Origin: Planctomycetota bacterium
Lineage (GTDB): Bacteria; Planctomycetota; Planctomycetia; Pirellulales; UBA7805
DNA length: 5,549 bases
Assembly: GCA_014237955.1 (NCBI GenBank)
Contig: JABABY010000139.1
Coordinates: forward strand, 1 to 5,549
Direction of reading: 5' to 3'
The translations under genes and the position numbers were made by a program. The notes beneath the pieces were generated by a model. It searched no databases and was not told the origin of the DNA. It worked only from the letters and a program-made list of their open reading frames with translations. Shown one piece after another: positions 4,082-5,549 of the stretch (position 1 is the stretch's first letter; every line of letters begins with the position of its first letter).

Positions 4082-5549
4082 ATGGCTACCTCGGCAAACA
4101 GACGCTTAAGCCCAGAAAATATTCGGCATTTTGGGGCTCGTGAAGATCGGTACCCTCTCCCCAGCCTTACCGATATTCAGACTGCGAGCTATGCGCGTTT
4201 CTTACAGTATGGCGTGGCGGATGAACGTCGCAAACATGAGGGTCTTGAGTCCGTACTTCAGGAAATCTTTCCCATTGAAAGTTATGACAAAACTTTGCGA
4301 TTGGAATACCTGCGATACGACTTAGGCAAACCAAGATACGAACCGGATGAGTGCCGCCAACTACGACTGACCTATGGCCGGCCATTTCGTGTCTGGCTTC
4401 GCTTGACGAAAGAAGAACCGGTCGAGGAGGAGGTCTATCTTGGTGACATGCCGATCATGCTAGGTGGTGGTGAGTTCATTATTAATGGTGCTGAGCGGGT
4501 CGTGGTCAGCCAACTCCATCGCTCACCAGGTGTGGACTTTGTTTGCGAGGCGGACACAACCGATCGGATGCTCCATAGCTGCCGCATCATTCCTGAACGT
4601 GGCAGTTGGATTGAAATCAATGTGAACAAAAAGGACAGTATGACTGTCCGCATCGACCAAAGCGGAAAATTCTCTGCACTAACACTACTTCGGGCGATGT
4701 CTCCGAAGTACAGCCTCAATCGGGACATCATTAAGAGTTTCTATAAGACAAAAAAAGAGAAAGTTGTTGATGGCCGTAGTGCCGGGAAAATCGAAGGAAA
4801 GATTGCGGTTGATGATATTGTTTTTCCTGCTAAGAGCGATCGGGCTGGTGAAATTATTGTTGAGTCAGGGCACAAAATTTCCAAAGTCCATGCCGAGACA
4901 ATATGCGGTTCGGGAGTAGGCACCGTTGAAGTCATGCCTGAGCCAAAGACGCCGCTTATTTTCAACAGTCTGGCAGAGGACACCACTTCCAGTCATGAAG
5001 AAGCTCTGCTGCGAATTTACCAACGATTGCGCCCTGGCAATCCACCGCAGCTAGAGAAAGCCAGGTTACTATTTACAGAAAAGTTTTTCGACACAAACCG
5101 CTATCGACTTGGCAAAGTTGGGCGGTTCCGCATCAATCGCAAACTTGGGCTCAATGTTTCAGAAAATGAGATGACCTTGCGGCCTGACGATTTGCTCGCA
5201 TCGATCCGTTATCTGATTCGCCTTGTGGGTAGTGATCCTGCTGTACAAATTGACGACATTGACCACTTGGGGAATCGTCGCTTAAGGACCATCGATGAAT
5301 TGGCCGGCGATGAAATGCGCAAAGGATTTCTCAAATTGCGGCGAACGGTTCAGGAGCGAATGAGCCTTAAAGACCAGGAAGACATGACGCCCCGCAGTTT
5401 GATCAACCCGAAGAGCATTTCGGCGGCAATCGAATATTTCTTTGGCCGCGGTGAGCTATCTCAGGTTGTCGATCAGACAAACCCCCTCTCTATGTTAACT
5501 CACGAGCGACGACTCTCTGCATTGGGTCCGGGAGGCCTGAACAGGAAAC
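4082..5549 (+). CDS. rpoB: DNA-directed RNA polymerase subunit beta, N-terminal 489 residues (cut by window edge)
   Basis: Beta forms, with beta-prime, the catalytic cleft of RNA polymerase. The frame is open from ATG 4082 to the end, and 489 codons are complete. In order: the N-terminal protrusion (about 1-110), EVYLGDMPIM (117-126), the very conserved INGAERVVVSQLHRSPGV (134-151), the lobe with RIIPERGSWIEI (168-179), a lobe insertion at about 222-305, IYQRLRPGNPP (312-322), DDIDHLGNRRLRTIDEL (391-407), and the rifampicin region ELSQVVDQTNPLSMLTH (458-474) followed by RRLSALGPGGL (476-486). The end aligns near E. coli residue 541, so this protein is about 52 residues shorter so far, mainly because of a smaller lobe insertion. 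Rifampicin-pocket residues equivalent to E. coli Q513, D516, H526 and S531 are kept (Q461, D464, H474, S479), while F514 and M515 are both Val (462, 463). The full gene should be about 1,200 codons or more, followed by rpoC. Confidence 0.98.
   Translation, partial: MATSANRRLSPENIRHFGAREDRYPLPSLTDIQTASYARFLQYGVADERRKHEGLESVLQEIFPIESYDKTLRLEYLRYDLGKPRYEPDECRQLRLTYGRPFRVWLRLTKEEPVEEEVYLGDMPIMLGGGEFIINGAERVVVSQLHRSPGVDFVCEADTTDRMLHSCRIIPERGSWIEINVNKKDSMTVRIDQSGKFSALTLLRAMSPKYSLNRDIIKSFYKTKKEKVVDGRSAGKIEGKIAVDDIVFPAKSDRAGEIIVESGHKISKVHAETICGSGVGTVEVMPEPKTPLIFNSLAEDTTSSHEEALLRIYQRLRPGNPPQLEKARLLFTEKFFDTNRYRLGKVGRFRINRKLGLNVSENEMTLRPDDLLASIRYLIRLVGSDPAVQIDDIDHLGNRRLRTIDELAGDEMRKGFLKLRRTVQERMSLKDQEDMTPRSLINPKSISAAIEYFFGRGELSQVVDQTNPLSMLTHERRLSALGPGGLNRK

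Noticed and set aside
4131..4986. Several short frames inside rpoB on both strands
   Set aside because: All lie within the clearly conserved beta coding frame and show no independent features.

Overview
This window is the classic secE-nusG-rplK-rplA-rplJ-rplL-rpoB segment of a bacterial chromosome. All genes are on the + strand and in the canonical order. It encodes a protein-translocase subunit, a transcription elongation factor, four 50S ribosomal proteins (L11, L1, L10, L7/L12) and the first 489 residues of the RNA polymerase beta subunit, which runs off the right edge. No mobile element, CRISPR array, RNA gene or unrecognised protein-coding gene was found.

The most likely source is a planctomycete (Planctomycetota, perhaps a Pirellula-like lineage). 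This is inference. It rests on the diverged beta N-terminus, the L10 start (MSKYVKNL...), a NusG with a long acidic N-terminal extension, loose gene spacing and the scarcity of Shine-Dalgarno sequences. I could not run a database comparison, so the phylum is probable rather than proven.

Layout: 1-39 is a short unexplained edge; secE 40-486; nusG 523-1374; a 52-bp leader with a stem-loop; rplK 1427-1852; a 120-bp AT-rich gap with a 16-bp tandem repeat; rplA 1973-2653; a 114-bp A-rich leader; rplJ 2768-3298; a 107-bp gap with two mutually exclusive hairpins; rplL 3406-3825; a 256-bp gap with several small hairpins; and rpoB from 4082 to the edge.

The genes work together in translation and transcription. 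L11 and the L10-L12 stalk form the factor-binding region of the large subunit, and L1 forms the opposite stalk at the E site. NusG binds the RNA polymerase whose beta subunit follows, and SecE is part of the SecYEG channel. In well-studied bacteria L1 and the L10-L12 complex repress their own mRNAs, and an attenuator between rplL and rpoB sets the ratio of ribosomal protein to polymerase. The intergenic regions are where the window is most worth a second look: there is a candidate L1 target before rplK, a candidate structural switch before rplL, and clear ribosome binding sites only before rplL and rpoB. No wholly new system is evident. The novelty, if any, lies in RNA-level regulation and in the NusG extension.
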